From the NCBI GenBank assembly GCA_023436525.1, contig JAEZIW010000074.1, positions 1 through 22,844 of the forward strand: DNA of 22,844 nucleotides. Reading direction: 5' to 3'. A program made the position numbers and the translations under genes. Positions 1-6,367 of this stretch are shown piece after piece. Source of the stretch: Bacillota bacterium (lineage in GTDB: Bacteria > Bacillota > Clostridia > Christensenellales > SZUA-584). Every line of letters begins with the position of its first letter. Position 1 is the first letter of the stretch. Under the pieces are notes generated by a model that worked only from the letters and a program-made list of their open reading frames with translations, had not been told where the DNA came from and did not search any database.

Positions 1-31
1 CACGCTGGAAGCGGCAAGGCTATATGGCTGA
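1..31 (+). CDS. folD: FolD C-terminus, partial (methylenetetrahydrofolate dehydrogenase/cyclohydrolase)
   Basis: Reading from base 2, nine codons translate as TLEAARLYG and end at TGA 29-31. The tail of FolD in many bacteria reads roughly NTLEAA plus a few residues, and folD commonly lies directly upstream of xseA in Firmicutes. Both points support this being the end of folD, the bifunctional NADP-dependent 5,10-methylene-THF dehydrogenase/cyclohydrolase. The stop overlaps the xseA start by 8 bases, so the two are probably translationally coupled. Only the last nine residues are visible, so the identity rests on a short match and on synteny. Confidence 0.6.
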   Translation, partial: TLEAARLYG

Positions 32-1244
32 TTTGACGAGCGATTCGTCCAGGCTTCAGCCTGCTGTCGTGATTGCGTTTAGTGTGACACAGATAACAGA
101 ATACATCAGCCGTAAAATGTTCAGCGATCCGTTCTTGAGCATGGTCAAGGTGGTGGGCGAAGTGACAAACTTCAGCTTTTCATCGGCGGGTCATGCCTTT
201 TTTTCGCTCAAGGACGACAGCGCGATGCTGGACTGCATTGTTTACGATTTTAAGAACCATCCGGATATGGATGTGATATCAGACGGTGCTCTGCTTGAAA
301 TCGGCGGGCGAATATCGTTTTACCGAAAGAATGCGTCGGTTCAGTTGATTGTGGAGTCGGCGGTGCTCGGCGGTGTGGGCGATTTGTATGCGCGCTTTGA
401 ACGTACCAAGCTCAAGCTGGCCAAAGAAGGCCTGTTCAGCGAAGCGCACAAAAAGCCGCTGCCGGAGTTTGCGCTGCGCATCGGTGTTGTGACGTCACCG
501 TCCGGTGCGGTGCTGCACGATATCATCAATGTGTCCACGAGGCGCTTTGACGGCATTCGTTTAACGGTTTATCCGGTGCCCGTGCAGGGCGCGGATGCCG
601 CGCCGCGCATATGCCGCGGTATTGCGTACTTTAATAAAAAAGCCGATGTTGATGTGATCATCGTGGCGCGCGGCGGCGGGTCGTTTGAAGATCTCGCACC
701 GTTTAACGAGGAAAGCGTCACACGGGCGGTTTACATGTCGGCTATACCAATTGTATCGGCAGTCGGACACGAAACGGATTTTACGCTTTGCGACATGGCA
801 GCCGATCTGCGTGCGCCAACGCCCTCAGCCGCAGCCGAAATCGTTGTCAGAGAGAAAAAAGCACTGTTAGATGCGCTGGAAAGGCAAAAAGACGTGCTGC
901 TGGATGCGCTGGCAAACGCACTGTGGGCAAAAGAAGCCAAGCTGATGCGGCTCAAAAGCGCCATCAGCCCGCGCACACTGAAGCTGATGCTGAGCCGCAG
1001 CGAAGAAGCGCTGAACGCCGATTTAAGACTCATAGCAACCAGCATCAAAAATTTGTTTGAACGAAACGAAATGAGGCTGGAACGGTACAGGGACAGGCTG
1101 GAAGACTTAAGCCCGATGCGCGTGATGGAGCGCGGCTACGCGGTTGTGCACGGGCCAAGCGGCGTTATAACATCGGCTTCAGCAGCGCAAACCGACATGG
1201 AAATTGAATTTGCCGACGGGCGTGTTGCCGTATCGAGAAAGTAG
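24..1244 (+). CDS. xseA: Exodeoxyribonuclease VII large subunit XseA
   Basis: Catalytic subunit of exonuclease VII, which degrades single-stranded DNA from both ends in a complex with several XseB subunits in the cytoplasm. The 406-residue product has an N-terminal OB-fold (about residues 17-115, with GEVTNF and SGHAFFSLKD-like motifs). The XseA core follows, with GVVTSPSGAVLHDI, VARGGGSFEDL, SAVGHETD and RAPTPSAAAE. Next is a charged helical, coiled-coil region (about 270-360) and a C-terminal GYAVV segment. The length is somewhat shorter than the roughly 450 residues of the E. coli and B. subtilis proteins, mainly in the helical part. ATG 24 is preferred because an AAGG lies just upstream and folD coupling fits; the family's usual N-terminus would also allow GTG 69. 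xseB follows after 7 bases. Confidence 0.95.
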   Translation: MADLTSDSSRLQPAVVIAFSVTQITEYISRKMFSDPFLSMVKVVGEVTNFSFSSAGHAFFSLKDDSAMLDCIVYDFKNHPDMDVISDGALLEIGGRISFYRKNASVQLIVESAVLGGVGDLYARFERTKLKLAKEGLFSEAHKKPLPEFALRIGVVTSPSGAVLHDIINVSTRRFDGIRLTVYPVPVQGADAAPRICRGIAYFNKKADVDVIIVARGGGSFEDLAPFNEESVTRAVYMSAIPIVSAVGHETDFTLCDMAADLRAPTPSAAAEIVVREKKALLDALERQKDVLLDALANALWAKEAKLMRLKSAISPRTLKLMLSRSEEALNADLRLIATSIKNLFERNEMRLERYRDRLEDLSPMRVMERGYAVVHGPSGVITSASAAQTDMEIEFADGRVAVSRK

Positions 1245-1251
1245 GGATAAA

Positions 1252-1440
1252 ATGGCTGAGTTTGAAAAGGATATGGAGAAGCTGGAAGAAATCACGCGGC
1301 GTTTGCAATCGGGCGAAGAGGGGCTTGAGCAAAGCATGATACTGTATGCCGATGGCGTGAAGCTGGCGGATGCATTGCAAAAGAAGCTTAAGGAATACAA
1401 AACGAAGATTGACATTCTCGACGACGAGGCGGATGCGTGA
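1252..1440 (+). CDS. xseB: Exodeoxyribonuclease VII small subunit XseB
   Basis: Small, helical subunit of exonuclease VII that binds the XseA coiled-coil region. The product is 62 residues starting at ATG 1252, within the usual 60-85 range. It carries the family pattern FEKDMEKLEEI, then RLQSGE, a conserved LE.S..LY segment, and a charged C-terminus. An in-frame start 48 bases further upstream would add an N-terminus that lies inside xseA and does not match the family, so ATG 1252 is chosen. The gene starts 7 bases after the xseA stop, and its TGA overlaps the ispA ATG by one base (TGATG), so xseA-xseB-ispA form a coupled operon. Confidence 0.94.
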   Translation: MAEFEKDMEKLEEITRRLQSGEEGLEQSMILYADGVKLADALQKKLKEYKTKIDILDDEADA

Positions 1441-2318
1441 TGTCTGAAATTGCTGATGTAAAATCAATCGCGGCGCTGATCGACAGACGGCTTGTATCGC
1501 TGCTCCAGGAGCGTTGCGAGCCGGGGCTGCTGATGGACGCGATGAGCTACAGCTTAAAAGCGGGCGGCAAACGGCTTCGCCCGGCGCTGTGTATGATGGC
1601 GGCGGGGCTGTATGGAGACATGAGGCAGGCGATTGATGTCGCATGTGCCATAGAAATGATTCATACCTATTCGCTGATTCACGACGACCTGCCCTGCATG
1701 GATAACGATGTGCTGCGGCGCGGCAAGCCCACGAATCATGTGGTGTTTGGTGAAGCACAAGCGCTGCTCGCCGGCGACGGCTTGCTGAACGGCGCTTTTG
1801 AGGTGATGCTCGCACTGGCACTCAAAGAGACGCATCTGGATGTGGTGAGTGCGATGGCGATCATCGCGCAGGCAGCCGGCGTGAAAGGCATGATCGCCGG
1901 GCAGTCGGCTGATCTGGAGTTTGAGGGCAAGGGTGTGGATGAAGCGGCGCTGCATTATATACACGAGAGAAAAACAGCAGCGCTCATTACCGCGTCTGTC
2001 ACATCCGGTGCGGCGTTGATGCATGCCGATGCGGACGATAGGAATGCGCTCAAAACTTACGGGAATTGCATAGGTCTCGTGTTTCAGATTGTCGATGACA
2101 TCCTCGATGAAGAAGGGGATGCCGGAAAACTCGGCAAATCGACCGGTAAAGACAAGGATTCAGACAAAATGACATTTGCGCGTGTGTACGGCATTGAAGA
2201 ATCGAAGCGCATTGCAAAGCGAAAGACGGACGAAGCGGTGAATGCACTGCAGCGGTTCGGGCCGCGCGCTGACGGGCTTGCCAGCATTGCACAGGCCATG
2301 CTCACACGCGACAGATAG
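1440..2318 (+). CDS. ispA: Polyprenyl synthetase, probable farnesyl (geranylgeranyl) diphosphate synthase
   Basis: Condenses isopentenyl diphosphate with allylic diphosphates to make farnesyl or a similar short-chain prenyl diphosphate for quinone and undecaprenyl lipids. The 292-residue product has GGKRLRP, the first Asp-rich motif DDLPCMD (D82, D83, D88), the Q of AGQSADLE, and the second Asp-rich motif DDILD (D219, D220, D223). A two-residue insertion between the aspartates of the first motif (DDxxxxD) is usual for bacterial type-II FPP synthases, which supports ispA over long-chain synthases. Chain length cannot be fixed by reading alone. The gene is the last of the xse operon; a terminator follows, and dxs, a common neighbour in Clostridia, is absent here. 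Confidence 0.92.
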   Translation: MSEIADVKSIAALIDRRLVSLLQERCEPGLLMDAMSYSLKAGGKRLRPALCMMAAGLYGDMRQAIDVACAIEMIHTYSLIHDDLPCMDNDVLRRGKPTNHVVFGEAQALLAGDGLLNGAFEVMLALALKETHLDVVSAMAIIAQAAGVKGMIAGQSADLEFEGKGVDEAALHYIHERKTAALITASVTSGAALMHADADDRNALKTYGNCIGLVFQIVDDILDEEGDAGKLGKSTGKDKDSDKMTFARVYGIEESKRIAKRKTDEAVNALQRFGPRADGLASIAQAMLTRDR

Positions 2319-2336
2319 CAAATTATCAGAGAATCT

Positions 2337-2365
2337 AAGCTGCGGTATCTGCGGCTTTTTTTATT
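2337..2365 (+). terminator. Intrinsic terminator after ispA
   Basis: Stem AAGCTGC (2337-2343) pairs with GCGGCTT (2351-2357), one T-G wobble, with a 7-base loop. A run of seven T follows (2356-2362), then ATTTT. It starts 18 bases after the ispA stop and closes the xseA-xseB-ispA operon. Confidence 0.8.
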
Positions 2366-2475
2366 TTCAGACACCCGAATCGTCTTTAGTTTCACTGTAC
2401 GTTACCATGTCGCATCGCAGCGCGGGAATGTCGAGTCACGCCGGCTTTTTAGTGATAAAACACAGCAACATTAAC

Positions 2476-2495
2476 CAGACAAAGTCTGTCTTTTT
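2476..2495 (+). terminator. Small hairpin plus T-run in the ispA-sigG gap
   Basis: CAGAC (2476-2480) and GTCTG (2484-2488) form a 5-bp stem with a 3-base loop, followed by TCTTTTT. It may be a weak second terminator shielding sigG from read-through. The short stem makes this uncertain. Apart from this hairpin, the ispA terminator and a candidate promoter, I see nothing in the 242-base gap. Confidence 0.35.
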
Positions 2496-2499
2496 GCCA

Positions 2500-2529
2500 G
2501 TATAAAAGCATTTTGGCATGGCAAAGCTA
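2500..2529 (+). promoter_or_regulatory. Candidate forespore (SigF/SigG-type) promoter of sigG
   Basis: GTATA (2500-2504) followed after 15 bases by GGCAAAGCTA (2520-2529) resembles the B. subtilis SigF/SigG consensus (GYWTA, about 16 bases, GGNRANAMTW), with one mismatch in the -10 and a spacer one base short. No good sigma-A -35/-10 pair is visible. In B. subtilis sigG is transcribed in the forespore by SigF and then by SigG, which fits. The match was made by eye. Confidence 0.45.
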
Positions 2530-2560
2530 GTCATATCAAAGCCGACCGAGGAGATATGAC

Positions 2561-3334
2561 ATGCTGATAAACAAAGTGGAAATTTGCGGCGTTGACACGT
2601 CTAAGCTGCCAGTAATGAAACCCAAACAGATGAAGGACATGATGATCAGAGTTAAAGCGGGGGACCAGCGCGCGAGAGAGGAATTCATTCGCAGCAACTT
2701 AAGGCTGGTGCTCAGCGTGATACAGCGCTTTACCGGCCGGCGAGAAAATATGGACGATCTTTTTCAGGTGGGCTGCATTGGCCTGATTAAAGCCATCGAT
2801 AATTTCAATGTGGAGCTGGGCGTGCGCTTTTCAACATATGCCGTGCCGATGATAACGGGCGAGCTGCGCCGCTATTTAAGAGATAACAACTCCATTCGCG
2901 TGTCGCGATCACTGCGCGATATCGCTTATAAGGCGCTGCAGGTGAGAAACACGCTCTCGAAGAAGGACAGCGCGGAACCCAGCGTGGAGGCGATAGCCAA
3001 AGAGATGGGCGTGAATGTGGAAGACGTTGTGTTCGCGCTGGATGCGATACAAGACCCTGTGTCGCTCTATGAGCCGGTGTATCATGACGGCGCGGACGCG
3101 ATTTATGTGATGGATCAGCTGCAGGACAAAAGCTGCGCGGACGAAAACTGGCTGGAGGGCATCGCGCTGAAAGAGGCGATTGATAAGCTCACAGAGAGAG
3201 AAAAAAACATTATCACCATGCGGTTTTATCAGGGCAAGACGCAGATGGAGGTGGCCGATGAGATCGGCATCAGCCAGGCACAGGTGTCACGGCTGGAGAA
3301 GAACGCACTGAAGAGCATGAGAAGAAGCATATAA
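2561..3334 (+). CDS. sigG: RNA polymerase sporulation sigma factor SigG
   Basis: Late forespore sigma factor that directs transcription of spore protection and germination genes. The 257-residue product begins with the family signature NKVEICGVDTSKLPV, which separates SigG from SigF. Region 2 follows (about 40-110: NLRLVLSVIQRF, DDLFQVGCIGL, FSTYAVPMI), then RDNNSIRVSRSLRDIAYKAL, region 3, and region 4 with the helix-turn-helix VADEIGISQAQVSRLEK (about 228-245). Length equals the usual 257-260. GAGGAG (2548-2553) sits 7 bases before ATG 2561. In most spore formers sigG follows spoIIGA-sigE; here it follows ispA and a terminator. A strong hairpin and convergent minus-strand genes come after it. 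Confidence 0.97.
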   Translation: MLINKVEICGVDTSKLPVMKPKQMKDMMIRVKAGDQRAREEFIRSNLRLVLSVIQRFTGRRENMDDLFQVGCIGLIKAIDNFNVELGVRFSTYAVPMITGELRRYLRDNNSIRVSRSLRDIAYKALQVRNTLSKKDSAEPSVEAIAKEMGVNVEDVVFALDAIQDPVSLYEPVYHDGADAIYVMDQLQDKSCADENWLEGIALKEAIDKLTEREKNIITMRFYQGKTQMEVADEIGISQAQVSRLEKNALKSMRRSI

Positions 3335-3352
3335 TCACTTGTTATAGACGGG

Positions 3353-3382
3353 TTACAGGGGGCATCTAGAAGCCCCCTGTGA
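3353..3382. terminator. Strong hairpin between convergent sigG and the 73-residue gene
   Basis: An 11-bp stem (3353-3363 with 3372-3382; core ACAGGGGGC / GCCCCCTGT) encloses an 8-base loop, 18 bases after the sigG stop. There is no T-run on either strand, so it is not a textbook intrinsic terminator. Its position between converging genes suggests a terminator or mRNA 3'-end stabiliser for one or both. Confidence 0.55.
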
Positions 3383-3429
3383 CATATATGGGCATGTCGT
3401 GAATCATAGTTAAGAGAATATTTCCGGAT

Positions 3430-3651
3430 TCAATGGGATCTCATTACATCGTTAATCTTCCATATAGCGACAACAATGCAAACGGCAATACTTAAAAGTA
3501 GTATCGTTAGACCAAGTGCTTTTTTCTCCGGCTTTTTCATTAATAATATGCTTCCTGTTACCACTCCTGCAACAGGGACTATATAAACCAGAACAAAGAC
3601 AATTACAAAAGCGATAGCCATAAACAATGTTAATAATGAATCGTCATTCAA
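3430..3651 (-). CDS. Hypothetical two-transmembrane small protein
   Basis: Unrecognised 73-residue protein. It has two predicted membrane segments, about residues 7-37 (very hydrophobic, with a PVAG break near 26-29) and 44-62, joined by a short KKPEKK loop, and a short charged C-terminus. The start is TTG 3651: on the minus strand GTGAGGTG lies 7 bases upstream of it, a strong Shine-Dalgarno match, whereas the nearby ATG is in another frame. A near-ideal sigma-A promoter lies about 70 bases upstream. The gene is AT-rich relative to the flanking housekeeping genes and convergent with sigG. The short hydrophobic form could suit a membrane-associated accessory, immunity or toxin-like peptide, but nothing proves that. 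Confidence 0.7.
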   Translation of the reverse strand: MNDDSLLTLFMAIAFVIVFVLVYIVPVAGVVTGSILLMKKPEKKALGLTILLLSIAVCIVVAIWKINDVMRSH

Positions 3652-3901
3652 AAGTTGTCACCTCACTTAGATAAGAATTTGAAAAAGGAACACAGTCATA
3701 ATATTTATTTGCAACCAGATTATATTATATCTCTAACTGTATTGCAAAAGTATTCCAAAATATTGTCGCCCCTTTGTACGACGACGTCAAGGGCTGGAAT
3801 AAGGACTGTCATAGATAGGTGAACGGGGGAGAAAACGGCTTAAAATCGGTACAGAGGTTGCTTTATATGTCATCTCGTACCACCTGTTTGTCTTTCAAAA
3901 A
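3652..3901. other. AT-rich intergenic stretch between the two minus-strand genes
   Basis: This 250-base region holds the promoter and leader of the 73-residue gene. It also holds an imperfect inverted repeat (GCCC.TT near 3768-3774 with AAGGGC at 3789-3794) that could be a weak terminator for the upstream minus-strand membrane gene. I see no further convincing gene, RNA or operator. The open frame entering the next gene on the plus strand is a shadow. Confidence 0.5.
3719..3747 (-). promoter_or_regulatory. Sigma-A-type promoter of the 73-residue membrane gene
   Basis: Read on the minus strand: -35 TTGCAA (3747-3742), spacer of 17 bases, -10 TATAAT (3724-3719). A second overlapping TATAAT (3729-3724) would leave only 12 bases. 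The predicted start is near 3712, giving a leader of about 60 bases before the TTG codon. Confidence 0.7.
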
Positions 3902-4567
3902 TCAATACACCTTGATATCTTTAACATCCGGCCAAACTCCGGATATTTTTTTACCATTAAGAACGGCTAAATCAATACACGTCAAAGGGTCCTCTGCTTC
4001 GGCAAGTATTTCATACTCATACGGGTCTGCTGAAACGATGCGTTTGAAGTAATACCGCCCGTTCTCCGGTATGAAAAGAAAGCGAAAATTATCATACGTA
4101 AATTCGATCTCGATATCTGCCGACAGGTCATCGCATAGATTTTCAAAGGAATAAGAATTGCTTGATTTCTCTGTTAAGGAATGTTTAATCCCTAAATGCT
4201 TGAAACGGTATTTGATGAAAAGCCAGATAAGCAGTCCGACTTCCAGCACTAATCCTGGTATCATCAGAAAACCTTTTAAGTTGAAATTTAAATCAAGAGC
4301 GATTAATAAACCGGCTGGAAAGCAGATAAGTAAGTAGCCAAAAAAGAATCTGAAAAAATGGTACCAACCGGAACCTTTGGCTTTAAGATAATTCAATAGA
4401 CGAAACACAAGAATAATATATAATAGCAAAAATGGCAATCCTAACAAAAAAGCGACAGTGCTATTTTTCTCTATGTTCAGCTGATAATATAAAAAAGTTA
4501 ATGCAAAAATTATTATTACAAACGTCAGGGTCGAAATTTTGTTGAGCCACTGTTTAAGCTTTATCAT
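3902..4567 (-). CDS. Hypothetical membrane protein, four transmembrane segments plus soluble C-terminal domain
   Basis: Unrecognised 221-residue protein. Four hydrophobic segments are visible at about residues 11-29, 38-58, 72-92 and 98-118, the last two separated by a short NFNLKG-containing turn. A linker rich in K and S leads to a soluble C-terminal part (about 140-221) with alternating hydrophobic, aromatic and acidic residues (IEIEFTYDNFRF, ENGRYYF) and an NGKKISGVWPDVKDI-like ending. From memory, that ending recalls a short domain seen in small Firmicutes proteins near mobile or toxin-immunity loci; this is unverified. ATG 4567 is chosen because GAGGA lies 6 bases upstream; an earlier in-frame ATG would add 25 residues without a good site. 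Hand count of 4441-4500 gives about 28% GC, against 63% at 19561-19620 in lepA, suggesting a different origin. Confidence 0.75.
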   Translation of the reverse strand: MIKLKQWLNKISTLTFVIIIFALTFLYYQLNIEKNSTVAFLLGLPFLLLYIILVFRLLNYLKAKGSGWYHFFRFFFGYLLICFPAGLLIALDLNFNLKGFLMIPGLVLEVGLLIWLFIKYRFKHLGIKHSLTEKSSNSYSFENLCDDLSADIEIEFTYDNFRFLFIPENGRYYFKRIVSADPYEYEILAEAEDPLTCIDLAVLNGKKISGVWPDVKDIKVY

Positions 4568-4649
4568 TGTTTCCTCAGTAATGATTTTATACATAACTTT
4601 ACCATATAAATACTGTAACAGCAAGGCGGCATCTTGATACATAATAGAA

Positions 4650-4658
4650 TGATATAAT
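4650..4658 (+). promoter_or_regulatory. Extended -10 promoter ahead of ylmC
   Basis: TGATATAAT (4650-4658) is an extended -10 element (TGn plus a consensus TATAAT). No -35 is found at normal spacing: a TTGATA at 4634 is only 13 bases away. Transcription would begin near 4665, giving a leader of about 80 bases that contains a hairpin with a T-run. Confidence 0.5.
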
Positions 4659-4684
4659 GACTTTGCCGTTTAAGATGTGAGTGC

Positions 4685-4710
4685 AAAAATGGCCGCATCG
4701 GTCTTTTTTT
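4685..4710 (+). terminator. Terminator-like hairpin in the ylmC leader
   Basis: GGCCG (4691-4695) and CGGTC (4699-4703) pair around a CAT loop. Flanking A-run (4685-4689) and T-run (4704-4710) can extend the stem past one mismatch, which would let it act on both strands. It could end transcripts from upstream, or attenuate ylmC, since it lies between the extended -10 and the start codon. The stem is short. Confidence 0.4.
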
Positions 4711-4745
4711 ACTCTGCCGCTCATAGAATAAGCTGAGGTGATTAT

Positions 4746-5006
4746 ATGACCCGGTATACAAAGCTTCGGCAAATGGAAGTGGTGAACGTTCTGGACGGCG
4801 CGCGTCTTGGCTATCTTTGCGATCTCGTGATAGACATGAGCTGCGGCAAGATAATCGGCATCGTCGTGCCCGGACCGTCTCGGCTGTCGTTTTTGTTCAG
4901 AGGCCAGAAGGACAGCGTGATCCCCTGGCAAAACATTCGCAAATTCGGTGAAGACGTGATACTTGTTGAGGTCGATATCAATTCGATGCCGAGCTTTCAG
5001 GGATAA
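4746..5006 (+). CDS. ylmC: YlmC/YmxH family PRC-barrel protein
   Basis: An 86-residue single-domain protein of the PRC-barrel fold, matching the sporulation-associated YlmC/YmxH family. Visible features are EVVNVLDGARLGYLCDLVID, then a GKIIGIVVPG strand pair, and PWQNIRKFGEDVILVEV near the end, typical of this fold. The molecular role is not established, although members occur mostly in spore formers and often just downstream of sigG, which agrees with the context here. TGAGGTG (4734-4740) precedes ATG 4746 by 5 bases. Two AT-rich minus-strand genes separate it from sigG. The nrdR promoter lies in the 81-base gap that follows. Confidence 0.88.
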   Translation: MTRYTKLRQMEVVNVLDGARLGYLCDLVIDMSCGKIIGIVVPGPSRLSFLFRGQKDSVIPWQNIRKFGEDVILVEVDINSMPSFQG

Positions 5007-5032
5007 TCTCAAAGCCTTGTGCCACTCTCCAA

Positions 5033-5060
5033 TTGTAATTATTTTGGATTATGCTATAAT
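5033..5060 (+). promoter_or_regulatory. Sigma-A promoter of the nrdR-pgeF-phoP-phoR operon
   Basis: -35 TTGTAA (5033-5038), 16-base spacer, -10 TATAAT (5055-5060) preceded by TGC, so it also has an extended -10. The start is expected near 5067, leaving a leader of about 20 bases before nrdR. No clear NrdR box (a 16-bp palindrome found at nrd promoters) is seen here. Confidence 0.75.
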
Positions 5061-5087
5061 GAATTCAAAAGCTTTGGGGGTTGTGGT

Positions 5088-5543
5088 ATGAAATGCGTTT
5101 TTTGCGGATATCCGGAAAGCAAGGTGGTCGATTCAAGACCGACTGAAGAAGGCAGCTCCATCAGACGCCGCCGTGAATGTCTCTCATGCAAGAAGCGTTT
5201 TACCACATACGAAAAGATAGACAGTCTGCCGCTGCTTGTTGTGAAAAAGAACGGAGAAAGAGTTCCGTTCGATTCGGACAAGATCAAAATCGGCATTATC
5301 AAGGCCTGCGAAAAAAGGCCGGTTCCCGTGCAAGCCATTGAAGAAATGGTTTCCAATGTGGAAAAGAACATATTTAATTCTCTGCGTCAAGAAATTTCAA
5401 CGAGAGAAATCGGAGAGCTTGTGATGCGCGGCCTTAAGGACCTTGATGATGTGGCGTATGTTCGCTTTGCCTCCGTATACAAAGAATTTAAGGATGTCGA
5501 TACATTTATGAAAGAGCTGCAAAGGCTGCTGGAAGAGAAATAA
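5088..5543 (+). CDS. nrdR: Transcriptional repressor NrdR
   Basis: ATP/dATP-sensing zinc-ribbon repressor of ribonucleotide reductase genes. The 151-residue product has the N-terminal zinc ribbon with C3, C6, C31 and C34, the DNA-binding basic stretch SIRRRREC, then FTTYE. The ATP-cone domain (about 46-136) contains VVKKNGERVPFDSDKI and RFASVYKEF. Length is the usual 150-155. ATG 5088 is chosen because the family always begins MKCPFC-like; the frame is open 69 bases further upstream, but that would cover the promoter. A G-rich run (5076-5080) is the only Shine-Dalgarno candidate. The stop overlaps the pgeF start by one base (TAATG). Confidence 0.96.
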   Translation: MKCVFCGYPESKVVDSRPTEEGSSIRRRRECLSCKKRFTTYEKIDSLPLLVVKKNGERVPFDSDKIKIGIIKACEKRPVPVQAIEEMVSNVEKNIFNSLRQEISTREIGELVMRGLKDLDDVAYVRFASVYKEFKDVDTFMKELQRLLEEK

Positions 5544-6364
5544 TGATGAAGCAGCCAACGAAAGTGATGAAACTCGAAGAAAAAAACGGTGTTCGTTATT
5601 TATCAATACCGTCATTTGAACAGGCGGGCGATGTGGTCTGCGCATTTTCCACACGGATCGGCGGCGTGAGCCCAAAGCCATTCGACACGCTGAATTTCAG
5701 CAGAAAACGTGAAAAAAGCCCGGAAAACTTTGCCGTTAACTTCCGGCGTTTTGCGGATGCGGTGGGGTTTGATGCCGACATATCCGTGGGTATCAACTAT
5801 GCGCACAGCGGCGCGGTTTACCGTGTGACGCGCGAGGATGCGGGCAAAGGGATATTCGGCGATTCGCTGCCAAAAATATGCGACGGACTGTATACGGACG
5901 AGCCCGGGCTGCCGATACTCTCGTTCCATGCGGATTGTGTGCCGCTGTTTTTTTATGACCCGGTAAGACGTGCGGCGGCGGTATGCCATGCGGGATGGCG
6001 CGGCGTGGCCGAGAATATGGCAGCAAACACCGTGGAAGCACTTGCTTCCTTAGGCAGCAAAAAAGAGAACATACTCGCCGCCATCGGCCCTTGCATCAGC
6101 GTGAAGAATTTTGAGGTGGGGGCAGAGGTCAGCGATATATTCGAACGCAAGTTTGGCAGCAGCGTTGTTCGCAAAGCTGAGGGCAGGCTCTATGTGGATC
6201 TCAACAAAGCGTGCCTTGCCGATATGGTAAACGCGGGGCTCGATGAATCTCAGGTCACCGATGCGTCGCTTTGCACTTACGACAACGAAGAGCTGTTTTT
6301 TTCACATCGCCGAGATAAAGGAAAAACAGGCGCAATGGCCGCTGTGATGATGATAAAGGGATAA
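5543..6364 (+). CDS. pgeF: Multicopper-oxidase-like (laccase-domain) purine nucleoside phosphorylase PgeF/YlmD
   Basis: Member of the YfiH/DUF152 family. In other bacteria it has purine nucleoside phosphorylase/adenosine deaminase activity, and it has been linked to editing UDP-MurNAc in peptidoglycan synthesis. The 273-residue product has the metal-site motifs FHADCVP (H129, C132), VCHAGWRG (C148, H149) and IGPCIS, then the C-terminal FFSHRRDKGKTGAM signature, all at expected spacing. ATG 5543 overlaps the nrdR stop; ATG 5546 directly after is an equally possible start. In B. subtilis the counterpart ylmD also lies near sigG and ylmC, so this is the conserved neighbourhood resuming after the AT-rich island. 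The phoP-like gene follows after 3 bases. Confidence 0.9.
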   Translation: MMKQPTKVMKLEEKNGVRYLSIPSFEQAGDVVCAFSTRIGGVSPKPFDTLNFSRKREKSPENFAVNFRRFADAVGFDADISVGINYAHSGAVYRVTREDAGKGIFGDSLPKICDGLYTDEPGLPILSFHADCVPLFFYDPVRRAAAVCHAGWRGVAENMAANTVEALASLGSKKENILAAIGPCISVKNFEVGAEVSDIFERKFGSSVVRKAEGRLYVDLNKACLADMVNAGLDESQVTDASLCTYDNEELFFSHRRDKGKTGAMAAVMMIKG

Positions 6365-6367
6365 ACG

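Noticed and set aside
1165..1821. 218-residue minus-strand frame across the xseA-xseB-ispA junction
   Set aside because: It crosses three recognised plus-strand genes and has no motif or ribosome binding site.
3819..4052. 77-residue plus-strand frame starting in the intergenic gap
   Set aside because: Most of it lies opposite the C-terminus of the four-helix membrane gene, and no ribosome binding site precedes it.
4568..4642. Upstream N-terminal extension of the four-helix membrane protein
   Set aside because: The extension has no good Shine-Dalgarno, whereas ATG 4567 has GAGGA at 6 bases.
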